Origin: Caulobacter sp. X
Lineage (GTDB): Bacteria > Pseudomonadota > Alphaproteobacteria > Caulobacterales > Caulobacteraceae
Assembly (NCBI RefSeq): GCF_002742635.1
Contig: NZ_PEGF01000001.1
Location: 744,001 to 808,000 of the forward strand
Length of the DNA: 64,000 nt
Direction of reading: 5' to 3'
The notes under the pieces are model-generated. The model searched no databases and was not told the origin of the DNA. It saw nothing but the letters and a program-made list of their open reading frames with translations. This document shows, one piece after another, positions 17,500 to 25,836 of this stretch. The position numbers were made by a program, and so were the translations under genes. The first letter of the stretch is position 1. Each line of letters begins with the position of its first letter.

Positions 17500-18442
17500 C
17501 GAAGTCGAGCCCGATATCGCTGAACAGGCCCCGCTCCTCGGCCCAGTTCTCCTTGACCTTCACGTGCAGGAACAGGTGCACCTTGCGGTCCAGGATTTCG
17601 CAGAGCTCCTCGCGCGCGGCTTGACCGATCCACTTCAAGGTCTGACCGCCCTTGCCTATCACGATCACCCGCTGGCCGTCGCGCTCGACCAGGATGGTCT
17701 GCTCGATGCGGACACTGCCGTCCTTGCGCTCCTCGAAGGCGGTCGTCTCGACAGTGGCGGCGTAGGGCAGCTCCTCGTGGACGCGAAGGTAGACCTTCTC
17801 GCGGGTGATCTCGGCGGCCAGCAGGCGGGCCGGCAGGTCGGCGGTCTGGTCCTCCGGATAGAGCCAGGGCCCCTCCGGCATCATGGTGACCAGCTTGGCG
17901 GTCAGGTCATCGACGCCCGCGCCGGTCGCGGCGCTGATCATGAAGACATCGGTGTAGACGCCGGTGTCGAAGAAGTCCTTGGCAACGGCCAGCAGGGTGT
18001 CGCGCTTGACGCCGTCGATCTTGTTCAGCGCCAGGATCACCTTGCGATCAGCGGCCTTCAGACCCTCGATGATGGTCTGGACGTCCTGGGCCGAGCGGTA
18101 TTCGCCGGGCGTGGCCTTGTCGGCGCGGGCGGCCAGTTCGGCCTGCACGTCGACCAGGTGGACGGTCGCTTCGGCTTCTTCCGAGCCGGCCCAGGCGGCG
18201 CGGACCATGGCGCGGTCCAACCGGCGGCGCGGGCTGAAGATGCCGGGGGTGTCGACGAGGACGATCTGGGTGTCGCCGGCGATGGCGACGCCGCGCACGG
18301 GGAAGCGCGTGGTCTGGACCTTCTGGGTCACGATCGAGACCTTGGCCCCGACCATGCGGTTGACCAGGGTGGACTTGCCGGCGTTCGGCGCGCCGATGAT
18401 GGCCGCGAAGCCGGCGCGAGTTTGGGAGGTGGTTTCAGTCAT
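17492..18442 (-). CDS. era: GTPase Era
   Basis: 316 residues from the ATG at 18442; the opening continues to 18460, but the family N-terminus begins here. G1 is GAPNAGKST (17-25), G3 DTPG in VLVDTPGIF, and G4 NKID in ALNKIDGVK. The C-terminal KH domain ends with GKGGQTLKWIGQAAREEL. Era binds the 3' end of 16S rRNA and checks 30S maturation. In most relatives era follows rnc in the acpS/lepB/rnc operon. Here the rightward Nramp-like gene lies between rnc and era, so era needs its own promoter in 18443-18558. Confidence 0.95.
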   Translation of the reverse strand: MTETTSQTRAGFAAIIGAPNAGKSTLVNRMVGAKVSIVTQKVQTTRFPVRGVAIAGDTQIVLVDTPGIFSPRRRLDRAMVRAAWAGSEEAEATVHLVDVQAELAARADKATPGEYRSAQDVQTIIEGLKAADRKVILALNKIDGVKRDTLLAVAKDFFDTGVYTDVFMISAATGAGVDDLTAKLVTMMPEGPWLYPEDQTADLPARLLAAEITREKVYLRVHEELPYAATVETTAFEERKDGSVRIEQTILVERDGQRVIVIGKGGQTLKWIGQAAREELCEILDRKVHLFLHVKVKENWAEERGLFSDIGLDFDV

Positions 18443-18558
18443 TGAGCGTGCGTGTAGCACCGTTAGATCGGAAAATCCCGTCCAGCCTGCCTTGTGATCG
18501 CCGCTAAGCTAGGCATTGGTCTTCCCATCAACTCGGCGCGACGGATTCGGGAGACCGC

Positions 18559-19824
18559 ATGAGCTCGACAGACTCAGCCCTGCCCACGCCGAAGGTCCTA
18601 AAGACGCTAGGCCCAGGCTTGATCACCGGCGCGGCCGACGACGATCCCAGCGGTATCGCGACCTATTCCCAGGCTGGGGCCCAGTTTGGCCTGAACATGC
18701 TGTGGACGGTGGTGCTGACCTATCCGCTGATGGTCGCCATCCAGTCGATCAGCGCCCGGATCGGCCGGGTCACCGGGCATGGTCTCTCGACCAACCTCGC
18801 CCGGGTCTTCCCGAATTGGGCGGTGATGGGCCTGGTGGTCCTGCTGTTCATCGGCAACGCGATCAACATCGGCGCGGACCTGGCGGCGATGGGCGCGGCG
18901 GCGCGCCTCGTGACAGGCTGGAACGAGCACGCCCTGACCATCGGCTTCGCGATCGTCAGCCTGGGCCTGCAGGTGTTCGTGCCCTACCACCGCTATGTGA
19001 AGCTGCTGAAGTGGCTGACCATGGCGCTGTTCGCCTATGTCGCCGTCGTCTTCACGGTGAAGATCGACTGGGCTCAGGTCGCGCTGCACACGATCGCGCC
19101 GCAACTGCCCAAGAGCGGCTGGATCGTCGTGGTTGTCGCCGTGTTCGGCACCACGATCAGCCCCTACCTTTTCTTCTGGCAGAGCTCGGAGGAGGTCGAG
19201 GACGAAGAGGCCAAGGGCGAGGCGCCGCTGATCGAGGATCCGGCGGACGCTCCGGAAGAGTTGGAGCGCATCCGCTGGGACACCCTGGTGGGCATGGGCG
19301 TGTCGAACCTGATCGCCTTCTTCATCATCCTGACCACCGCGGTGACCTTGCACGCGCACGGTGTCACCGACATCCAGACTTCAGAACAGGCGGCCGAAGC
19401 GTTGCGCCCGGTCGCCGGGGAGTTGGCATTCTTCCTGTTCGCCTTGGGCGTTGTTGGCACCGGCCTGCTGGCGGTGCCGGTGCTAGCCGGCTCCGTAGGC
19501 TACGCTCTCGGCGAACTGCGAGGCTGGAAATGCGGGCTCGAACACAAGCCGACCGAGGCTAAGGCCTTCTATATCGTGATCGCCGCAGCGATCGTGGTGG
19601 GCCTGCTGGTCGACTATTCGGGCTTCGATCCCATCAAGGCGCTGTTCTGGAGCGCCGTGATCAACGGCGTCATCTCGGTGCCGATCATGGCCGCGATGAT
19701 GATCGTCGCCAGCCGCAAGACTCAGATGGGCGTCTTCGTGGCCACGCCCGGGCAGAAGGTCTTCGGCTGGCTGGCGACCGCCGTGATGGCGGCCGCCGTC
19801 ATCGGCATGTTCTTGACGTTCTAG
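18559..19824 (+). CDS. Nramp-related metal-ion transporter
   Basis: 421 residues with about 11 hydrophobic segments. The N-terminal GPGLITGAADDDPSGIATYSQ matches TM1 of Nramp relatives, but the canonical DPGN is DDPSG here. In TM6 the Met-Pro-His metal motif of Mn/Fe Nramps is replaced by TTISPYLFFWQ. A charged loop (EEVEDEEAKGEAP) follows. Relatives lacking the TM6 methionine are proposed to prefer hard ions such as Mg2+ over transition metals, so specificity should not be assumed to be Mn/Fe. It is divergent from era and convergent with rnc (2 bases between stops). Confidence 0.82.
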   Translation: MSSTDSALPTPKVLKTLGPGLITGAADDDPSGIATYSQAGAQFGLNMLWTVVLTYPLMVAIQSISARIGRVTGHGLSTNLARVFPNWAVMGLVVLLFIGNAINIGADLAAMGAAARLVTGWNEHALTIGFAIVSLGLQVFVPYHRYVKLLKWLTMALFAYVAVVFTVKIDWAQVALHTIAPQLPKSGWIVVVVAVFGTTISPYLFFWQSSEEVEDEEAKGEAPLIEDPADAPEELERIRWDTLVGMGVSNLIAFFIILTTAVTLHAHGVTDIQTSEQAAEALRPVAGELAFFLFALGVVGTGLLAVPVLAGSVGYALGELRGWKCGLEHKPTEAKAFYIVIAAAIVVGLLVDYSGFDPIKALFWSAVINGVISVPIMAAMMIVASRKTQMGVFVATPGQKVFGWLATAVMAAAVIGMFLTF

Positions 19825-19826
19825 GC

Positions 19827-20522
19827 CTAGAGCGCGCGCTCGCGCTCCAAGAGCGCCTTGGCGGCGGCCTTTTCAGCCTCCTGGCGCGACTTGCCCTTCG
19901 CGATGGCCGGATCGACGCCCGCCACCACCACCTCGACCGTGAAGACCGGGGCATGGTCGGGACCGGTGCGGTCCAGCACGCGATAGGTCGGCAGCGGCCG
20001 CCCCTTGCCTTGGGCCCATTCCTGCAGGGCGGTCTTGGGATCGCGCGGACGCCCCTCGCCCGCCCGATCGAACTCGTCGGCCCACAGGCTTAGGAACACC
20101 CGACGCGCAGCATCGAGGCCGCCGTCCTGATACAGCGCCGCCATCAAGGCTTCAGTGGCGCCAGCCAGGATGGACTCGGTCTCGCGCCCGCCGATCTTGC
20201 TGGACGAGGCCGACAGCCGAAGCGCCGGGCCAAGCTCGGCCGCGCGGGCTACGCGGGCGCAGGTCTCGCGGCTGACCAGGGCGTTCAGGCGCGGCGCGAG
20301 CTCGCCCTCCTTGGCCTTCGGGAACCGTTGGGCCAGGGCCTCGGCGGCCAGCAGGCCCAGGACACGGTCGCCGATGAACTCGAGCACCTCGTTGTCGCGA
20401 ACCTTCTTGGCCCCATCGCCAACGCTGGCGTGGGTCAGGGCGCGCTCGAGCAGTTCCCGGTCTTCGAACTGATGGCCGATCCGGCGCTCCAGGTCGCCGA
20501 CGGCGGCGGCCCGTCTATCCAT
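19827..20522 (-). CDS. rnc: Ribonuclease III
   Basis: 231 residues. The RNase III signature [12 protein letters not shown] is at residues 44-55 and supplies the metal-binding acidic residues. The second acidic patch lies near [22 protein letters not shown]-terminal double-stranded RNA-binding domain (about 155-228) includes [22 protein letters not shown] and the terminal [18 protein letters not shown] helix. It processes rRNA precursors and other duplex RNAs. It sits nine bases downstream of lepB in the same direction. Confidence 0.95.
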   Translation of the reverse strand: MDRRAAAVGDLERRIGHQFEDRELLERALTHASVGDGAKKVRDNEVLEFIGDRVLGLLAAEALAQRFPKAKEGELAPRLNALVSRETCARVARAAELGPALRLSASSSKIGGRETESILAGATEALMAALYQDGGLDAARRVFLSLWADEFDRAGEGRPRDPKTALQEWAQGKGRPLPTYRVLDRTGPDHAPVFTVEVVVAGVDPAIAKGKSRQEAEKAAAKALLERERAL

Positions 20523-20531
20523 GACGAAAGA

Positions 20532-21371
20532 TCACTTCAGCACGTGGAAGAAGCGGCTGGGACGCGCGTCGAGGAACCAGGTCCAGGGCTTGAACAGGCT
20601 AGCTTCGGCGTTCCACGACAGCAGGATGATCTGGGCGCGGCCGACCAGGTTCTCTTCCGGCACGAAGCCGACGCCGACCTCGTCGCCGATGTACTGGTCG
20701 AGCTCGTAGTCCCACTTGCAGGCGCTGGTCTTGAACGGCGAGACGCCCGGATCGAAGCGGCTGTCGGCCGAGTTGTCGCGGTTGTCGCCCATAAAGAAGT
20801 AGCAGCCGGCCGGCACCGTATAGACGCCGGTGTTGTCGCCGCGGCTGTCCGGACCGAAGTCCTGGGTCTTGTACTGGCGGCCTTCGGGGTTGGTTTCCTC
20901 GAAGCGCTGCACCTGCTGGGTGAAGCCATAGCCGGTGTCGACCAGGGCCGGCGGCAGCGGTTTGCGCGGCAGCTCCTTGCCGTTGATGAAGACAGCGCCG
21001 CCGCGGATCTGGATCTTGTCGCCTGGCAGGCCGATCAGACGCTTGATGTAATCGGTGCGATTATCGCGCGGCAGCTTGAAGACGATAATGTCGCCGCGCT
21101 TGGGCGCGTGATTGAAGATCCGGCCCTGGATGATTGGCGGGCTGAACGGAATCGAGTGGCGGCTCCAGCCGTAGCTGAACTTCGACACGATGATGTAGTC
21201 GCCCTGATAGAGGTTGGGCTCCATCGAGGCCGACGGGATCGTGAAGGGCTGGAACAGCAGGACCCGCAGCACCAGGGCGATGCCCAGCGCATAGGCGACG
21301 GTCTTGATGATCTCGATCAGCTCGGCGACGGCGCCCTTCTCGGCGGGCGGTGGCGTGTCGACGTCGGTCAT
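20532..21371 (-). CDS. lepB: Signal peptidase I
   Basis: 279 residues from the ATG at 21371. The opening extends to 21584, but that upstream part is unlike the family and very Arg/Ser-rich. One N-terminal membrane helix (about 20-40) is followed by the catalytic Ser49 in TIPSASMEPNLYQGDY and the general-base Lys110 in DYIKRLIGLPGDKI. The third box is GDNRDNSADSR. It removes Sec and Tat signal peptides at the periplasmic face. The preceding gene ends 124 bases upstream, which leaves room for a separate promoter. Confidence 0.94.
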   Translation of the reverse strand: MTDVDTPPPAEKGAVAELIEIIKTVAYALGIALVLRVLLFQPFTIPSASMEPNLYQGDYIIVSKFSYGWSRHSIPFSPPIIQGRIFNHAPKRGDIIVFKLPRDNRTDYIKRLIGLPGDKIQIRGGAVFINGKELPRKPLPPALVDTGYGFTQQVQRFEETNPEGRQYKTQDFGPDSRGDNTGVYTVPAGCYFFMGDNRDNSADSRFDPGVSPFKTSACKWDYELDQYIGDEVGVGFVPEENLVGRAQIILLSWNAEASLFKPWTWFLDARPSRFFHVLK

Positions 21372-21495
21372 GCGGTCGCTGAGCTCTTCGAAAAGGACGG
21401 TCCGGGAAACCGGATAGGGCTTTGCTAGACGGGCTTGCCGCGAGGGGCAAGAGTGGCGCGTTAGCTTGGCTTTGAGGCAGGGATGCGGCGGGTTT

Positions 21496-21804
21496 CTAAT
21501 CGGTCTCGGGGAGAAGGCGGATCTCGACGGTTCCGCCCGCCTCGTAGACCGGATTGCCAGCGAGGCAGCTTGCCGCATCCTCAAGGCTCTCGGCGCTGAT
21601 CCTGAGAAATCCAGTCAGCTGATCCGATATGGGCCCCACCGGCCCGGCGCGGCGATAGCAGGCCCCCTCGCCGATGGCGCTGCCGCCACGCAGGCGGCCC
21701 ATCGCAACGAGCCTGTCGATATAGGCGGGCCAGTCGGTGGCGCGTTCGCCAGCGCCGTCGCCATGCATCAGGAGGATGTAGTCCGCCACGGTAGCCTCCG
21801 TCAC
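21496..21804 (-). CDS. YCII-related domain protein
   Basis: 102 residues starting at GTG. The fold signature is YILLMHGDG near the N-terminus, the central [11 protein letters not shown] segment, and the C-terminal [11 protein letters not shown] strand. The family has a ferredoxin-like dimeric fold with a putative His/Asp active site and no firm enzymatic assignment; several relatives accompany ECF sigma factors, which are not seen here. The start overlaps the acpS stop by GTGA, and acpS in turn overlaps pdxJ, so this is the third gene of a coupled operon. Confidence 0.75.
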   Translation of the reverse strand: MTEATVADYILLMHGDGAGERATDWPAYIDRLVAMGRLRGGSAIGEGACYRRAGPVGPISDQLTGFLRISAESLEDAASCLAGNPVYEAGGTVEIRLLPETD

Positions 21805-22202
21805 GTTTTCGGCAGCGCCTCGATGATCACGAAGGCCTGGGCGTAAGGGTGATCGTCGGTGAGCGACAGATGGATCACGGCCTCCATGCCCTCAGGCGTC
21901 ATTTCCCGCAAGCGTTCCAGAGCGCCGCCGGTCAGGGCCAGGGTCGGCTTGCCCGAGGGCAGGTTGACGACGCCCATGCCGGCCAGATGCACCCCGCGCT
22001 TCAGGCCCGTGCCAAGGGCCTTGGAGCAAGCCTCCTTCGCCGCGAAGCGCTTGGCGTAGCTGGAGGCGCGGTCGGGCTTGCGCTCGGACCGCTTGCGCTC
22101 GATCTCCGTGAAGACCTTGTTCGTGAAGCGATCGCCGAAGCGTTCGAGGGACTTCTCGATCCGGCGGATGTCGCAGAGATCCGAGCCGATCCCGATGATC
22201 AC
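21801..22202 (-). CDS. acpS: Holo-[acyl-carrier-protein] synthase
   Basis: 133 residues starting at GTG. The N-terminal [15 protein letters not shown] carries the metal-binding Asp, and [15 protein letters not shown] carries the catalytic Glu and Lys. It transfers 4'-phosphopantetheine from CoA to acyl carrier protein. The start overlaps the pdxJ stop by four bases (GTGA, 22199-22202). The pdxJ-acpS pairing is conserved in proteobacteria. Confidence 0.94.
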   Translation of the reverse strand: MIIGIGSDLCDIRRIEKSLERFGDRFTNKVFTEIERKRSERKPDRASSYAKRFAAKEACSKALGTGLKRGVHLAGMGVVNLPSGKPTLALTGGALERLREMTPEGMEAVIHLSLTDDHPYAQAFVIIEALPKT

Positions 22203-22957
22203 GCCGCCAACTCCACGCGGGCGGCGTCCATCAGGGCTCGCATCCGCTGGATCGCCTGGGGCAAGCCGACGAAGATCGCCTCGCCGATCAGGAAGTGGCC
22301 TATGTTCAACTCGGCGATCTCGGGAATGGCGGCGATCGGCTTGACGGTGGCGTAGTCGATGCCGTGACCGGCGTGGACTTCGAGGCCAAGTTCGGCGGCC
22401 AGCGCGGCGCCCGCCTTGAGACGCTCAAGGATCGTCTCGGCCCTCTGGACTTCACCCGCCCGGGCCGCATCGCAGTACGCGCCGGTGTGCAGTTCGACGA
22501 CTTGGGCGCCAGCGGCGACCGAAGCCCGGATCTGCTCGGGATCGGGCTCGATGAACAGCGACACGCGCGCGCCCGCGGTGCGAAGCCGCGCCGTGGCGGC
22601 GGCGATCCGGGCCTGCCCCTTGATCACATCGAGACCACCCTCGGTGGTGACCTCCTCGCGGCGCTCCGGCACCAGACAGGCCGCATGCGGCTTGGCCCCC
22701 AACGCGATGCCGACCATCTCGTCGGTGACCGCCATCTCGAAGTTCAGCGGCTTGCCGCGCTTGTGGCAGAGGTCGGTCAGCACGGCGATGTCGGCGTCGC
22801 TGATATGGCGGCGGTCTTCGCGGAGATGGGCGGTGATGCCGTCGGCGCCGGCGGTGAGCGCCAGCTCGGCCGCGCGCACGGGCTCGGGATACCAGGACCC
22901 GCGCGCATTGCGGATCGTGGCCACGTGATCGATGTTAACGCCCAGTCGCAAGCTCAT
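22199..22957 (-). CDS. pdxJ: Pyridoxine 5'-phosphate synthase
   Basis: 252-residue TIM-barrel protein. [20 protein letters not shown] is the family N-terminus, with the catalytic His and Arg regions following ([13 protein letters not shown]). The C-terminal [14 protein letters not shown] and [14 protein letters not shown] carry the phosphate-binding loops. It condenses 1-deoxy-D-xylulose 5-phosphate with 3-amino-1-hydroxyacetone 1-phosphate to make PNP in vitamin B6 synthesis. It is the first gene of the pdxJ-acpS-YCII operon. The promoter should lie in 22958-23136, shared with the divergent amidohydrolase. Confidence 0.95.
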   Translation of the reverse strand: MSLRLGVNIDHVATIRNARGSWYPEPVRAAELALTAGADGITAHLREDRRHISDADIAVLTDLCHKRGKPLNFEMAVTDEMVGIALGAKPHAACLVPERREEVTTEGGLDVIKGQARIAAATARLRTAGARVSLFIEPDPEQIRASVAAGAQVVELHTGAYCDAARAGEVQRAETILERLKAGAALAAELGLEVHAGHGIDYATVKPIAAIPEIAELNIGHFLIGEAIFVGLPQAIQRMRALMDAARVELAA

Positions 22958-23136
22958 CCGTCTTCCCGTCCTTCGGCCGCGCCGCGAGCGGACTCAAGTC
23001 AGTCCGCCTTGAACCTATAAGCCCAGCCGTCTGGCTGTGCAGGTGGGAATTTCCCACGCCGACGCCAGAGGCGCGAATAGACAAACCTTCCAAGGCGCCT
23101 GATCGTCCACCGGCTTGACCTTGGGGTGATACGATC

Positions 23137-24762
23137 ATGACGCTCCGGAAGACTTGGCTCGCCGCGACGGCGGGCGCCCTGACGCTCGCCTTGGCCGGCG
23201 GCGCGACGGCCGCCGACATCTCGGCCGGCAAGCTGAAGACCCTGAAGGCCGAGGCGGTCGCGGGTGTCGAAAGTCGCGCCAAGCTGGCGCAAGTCATGAA
23301 CGACAAGATCTTCTCGTTCGGCGAGCTCGGCTTCCAGGAGCTCGAGACCTCGGCCTACATCACCAAGGTGCTGGAGGAGAACGGCTTCACCATCCAGCGC
23401 GGCGTTTCGGGCATCCCGACCGCCTGGCTAGCCACCTGGACTCACGGCCAGGGCGGACCGACCATCGCCCTGGGCAGCGACCTCGACTGCATCCCCAAGG
23501 CCTCGCAAAAGCCCGGCGTTCCCTGGCACGAGCCAATCATCCCGGGCGCGCCCGGACACGGCGAGGGCCACAACTCCGGCCAGGCCCTGAACGTCGTCGC
23601 CGCCCTCGCGGTCAAGGATGCGATGATCAAGCACGACATCGCCGGAACCCTGGTGCTTTGGCCCGGCGTCGCCGAGGAACTGGTCGCCGGCAAGGCCTAC
23701 ATGGTCCGCGACGGCGCTTTCAAAGGCGTGGACGCCACGATCTTCACCCATGTGGGTTCGAACCTGCAGACCAGCTGGGGGCCGTCGACCGGAACGGGCC
23801 TCGTCTCGGTCAAGTACAGCTTCCACGGCGAGTCCGCCCACTCGGCTGGCGCGCCCTGGCGCGGCCGCAGCGCGCTGGACGCCGTCGAGCTGATGGACAT
23901 GGGCTGGAACATGCGCCGCGAGCACCTCAAGCCCGAACAACGCTCGCACTATGTGATCACCGACGGCGGCGACCAGCCCAACGTCGTGCCGTCCGAGGCG
24001 ACCGTCTGGTACTATTTCCGCGAGCAGAGCTTCGACGCGATCAAGAAGAATTGGGAGATCGGCAACAAGATCGCCAAGGCGGCGGCCGACATGACCGACA
24101 CCAAGGTCGACTACGCCGTCGTCGGCACGGCCGCGCCACGCTACTTCAATCGCCCGATGGCCGAGGCCGCGCAGAAGAACATCGAGGTCGTGGGCCTGCC
24201 CAAGTGGAGCGATGACGAGCAAGCCTTCGCCAAGGCGGTGCAGACCAATGTCGGCTCGACCAAGAGGGAGGGTCTCGACGTCAAGCTGAAGGGGCTTAAG
24301 GCGCCGGAGGAAAAGCCGGAAAGCGGCGGGTCGGACGACATCGGCGACATCTCGTGGATCATGCCCACGATCACCATCAACTATCCGTCCAATATCCCAG
24401 ACCTGCCCGGCCACCACTGGGCCAACGCCATCTCGATGGCGACGCCGATCGCGCACAAGGGCGTGGTCGCTGGCTCGAAGGTGGTGGCGATGACAACCCT
24501 GGATCTCTTGACCCAGCCGAAGCTGCTGGCCGACGCCAAAACCTACTTCACCGACGTGCAGACCAAGACGCAGAAGTACGTGCCGATGCTCTCGGCGACG
24601 GACAAGCCGCAGGTCCAGATGAACGCCGAGACCATGGCGCGCTTCAGGCCCGAGATGAAGAAGTACTACTACGACCCCGACAAGTACGGGACCTATCTGG
24701 AGCAGCTGGGGATCGCCTGGCCGGTCAAGCAGCTGACGCCGCCGGCCCAGGCGAAACCGTAA
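23137..24762 (+). CDS. Secreted M20-family amidohydrolase (AbgB/aminoacylase-like)
   Basis: 541 residues with a clear Sec signal (TLRKTWLAATAGALTLALAGG, then ATAADI). The catalytic core has IALGSDLDCIPK, GHGEGHNSGQALNV (metal ligands) and GVAEELVAGKAYMVRDG (catalytic Glu). The dimerisation domain starts near VKYSFHGESAHSAGAPW. The closest well-known group is the AbgB-type p-aminobenzoyl-glutamate hydrolase subfamily of M20, but the signal peptide suggests periplasmic hydrolysis of N-acyl amino acids or peptides. It is monocistronic, divergent from pdxJ and convergent with pyrE (four bases between stops). Confidence 0.88.
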   Translation: MTLRKTWLAATAGALTLALAGGATAADISAGKLKTLKAEAVAGVESRAKLAQVMNDKIFSFGELGFQELETSAYITKVLEENGFTIQRGVSGIPTAWLATWTHGQGGPTIALGSDLDCIPKASQKPGVPWHEPIIPGAPGHGEGHNSGQALNVVAALAVKDAMIKHDIAGTLVLWPGVAEELVAGKAYMVRDGAFKGVDATIFTHVGSNLQTSWGPSTGTGLVSVKYSFHGESAHSAGAPWRGRSALDAVELMDMGWNMRREHLKPEQRSHYVITDGGDQPNVVPSEATVWYYFREQSFDAIKKNWEIGNKIAKAAADMTDTKVDYAVVGTAAPRYFNRPMAEAAQKNIEVVGLPKWSDDEQAFAKAVQTNVGSTKREGLDVKLKGLKAPEEKPESGGSDDIGDISWIMPTITINYPSNIPDLPGHHWANAISMATPIAHKGVVAGSKVVAMTTLDLLTQPKLLADAKTYFTDVQTKTQKYVPMLSATDKPQVQMNAETMARFRPEMKKYYYDPDKYGTYLEQLGIAWPVKQLTPPAQAKP

Positions 24763-24766
24763 GCGT

Positions 24767-25351
24767 TCAGCCCTTCAGTCGGCGGCTGCCGGGATCCTCG
24801 ATCGGGATCGCGGCCAGCTCCGGCGGGAGGGCGTCGGCCGGATAGGCCGGGACCTCGAGGCTGGCCAAGGCGACCAGCGGCACGCCGACATCGGCCTTGC
24901 CGCCCGAGCGGTCGACGATGCAGGCGGCGGCCACGACGTCGCCGCCGGCGTCCTTGATCGCCTGGATACATTCGCGCGACGACAGGCCCGTCGTGACGAT
25001 GTCCTCGACCATCACGACCTTTTGGCCGGGCTCCAGGTGGAAGCCGCGGCGGAACTTGAAGCTGCCGCCTTCGCGCTCGACATAGATCGACGGCACGTTC
25101 AGGTGCCGCGCGGTTTCGTAGCCGGGGATGATTCCGCCGACGGCCGGCGAGACGGCGACATCGACCTGCCCCACCGTGGCGATGATCTTCTGCGCCAGGG
25201 CCTTGCAGAGGCGCTCGCAGCGCTCGGGCCGCATGAACACCAGGTTCTTCTGCAGGAAGACGGGGCTGTGCAGGCCGCTGGACAGCACGAAGTGGCCTTC
25301 GCGCAGGGCGCCGGCGGCGCGGAATTCGTCGAGGACGTCGTCGTTGGTCAT
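24767..25351 (-). CDS. pyrE: Orotate phosphoribosyltransferase
   Basis: 194 residues. The PRPP-binding motif [11 protein letters not shown] lies at 112-122, and the N-terminal [17 protein letters not shown] and [14 protein letters not shown] carry the orotate/Mg and flexible-loop lysines. It converts orotate and PRPP to OMP in pyrimidine synthesis. It is divergent from the Nudix gene, with 80 bases between the starts. Confidence 0.94.
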   Translation of the reverse strand: MTNDDVLDEFRAAGALREGHFVLSSGLHSPVFLQKNLVFMRPERCERLCKALAQKIIATVGQVDVAVSPAVGGIIPGYETARHLNVPSIYVEREGGSFKFRRGFHLEPGQKVVMVEDIVTTGLSSRECIQAIKDAGGDVVAAACIVDRSGGKADVGVPLVALASLEVPAYPADALPPELAAIPIEDPGSRRLKG

Positions 25352-25431
25352 GGGCCGTCGATATAGCCCAGCCGGCCGAGTCTACAAACGCCGGCTTGCG
25401 GAGTGACGCGGTTTAAGGCTCTACCGCCTGC

Positions 25432-25836
25432 ATGACCGAAGAGATCCAACGCCCCCGCGTCGGCTGCGGCGCCGCCATCCTCGACGACCAGGGCCGCCTG
25501 CTGCTGGTCAAGCGGGTCAAGAATCCGGAGGCCGACCACTGGGGCGTTCCCGGCGGCAAGCTCGACTGGGGCGAGGCCGCCCACGCCTGCGCCGAACGCG
25601 AGATCCACGAGGAGCTCGGGATCACCATCAAGGCCGGCCGCGTGCTGGCGGTCACCGACATGGTCGCGCCGGACTACCACTGGGTGGCCATCACCTATGC
25701 GGTCGAAAGCTGGGAAGGCGAGCCGGCTATCCAGGAGGCCCACGCCATCCACGAATGGGGCTGGTTCGCGCTCGACGCCCTGCCCTCGCCGATGACGGCG
25801 GCCAGCCTCGACGCCGTGGCGGCGCTGAAGGCCTAG
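25432..25836 (+). CDS. Nudix hydrolase
   Basis: 134 residues. The Nudix box runs from GGKLDWGEAAHACA (about 41-54) through EREIHEELGI (about 55-64) and fits Gx5Ex7REUxEExGU. The N-terminal GCGAAILDDQGRLLLVKR resembles MutT/ADP-ribose pyrophosphatase relatives. The substrate could be a nucleotide sugar, a dinucleoside polyphosphate or a damaged nucleotide; the sequence does not decide. The TAG stop overlaps the stop codon of the convergent spoT in a CTAG at 25833-25836. Confidence 0.88.
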   Translation: MTEEIQRPRVGCGAAILDDQGRLLLVKRVKNPEADHWGVPGGKLDWGEAAHACAEREIHEELGITIKAGRVLAVTDMVAPDYHWVAITYAVESWEGEPAIQEAHAIHEWGWFALDALPSPMTAASLDAVAALKA

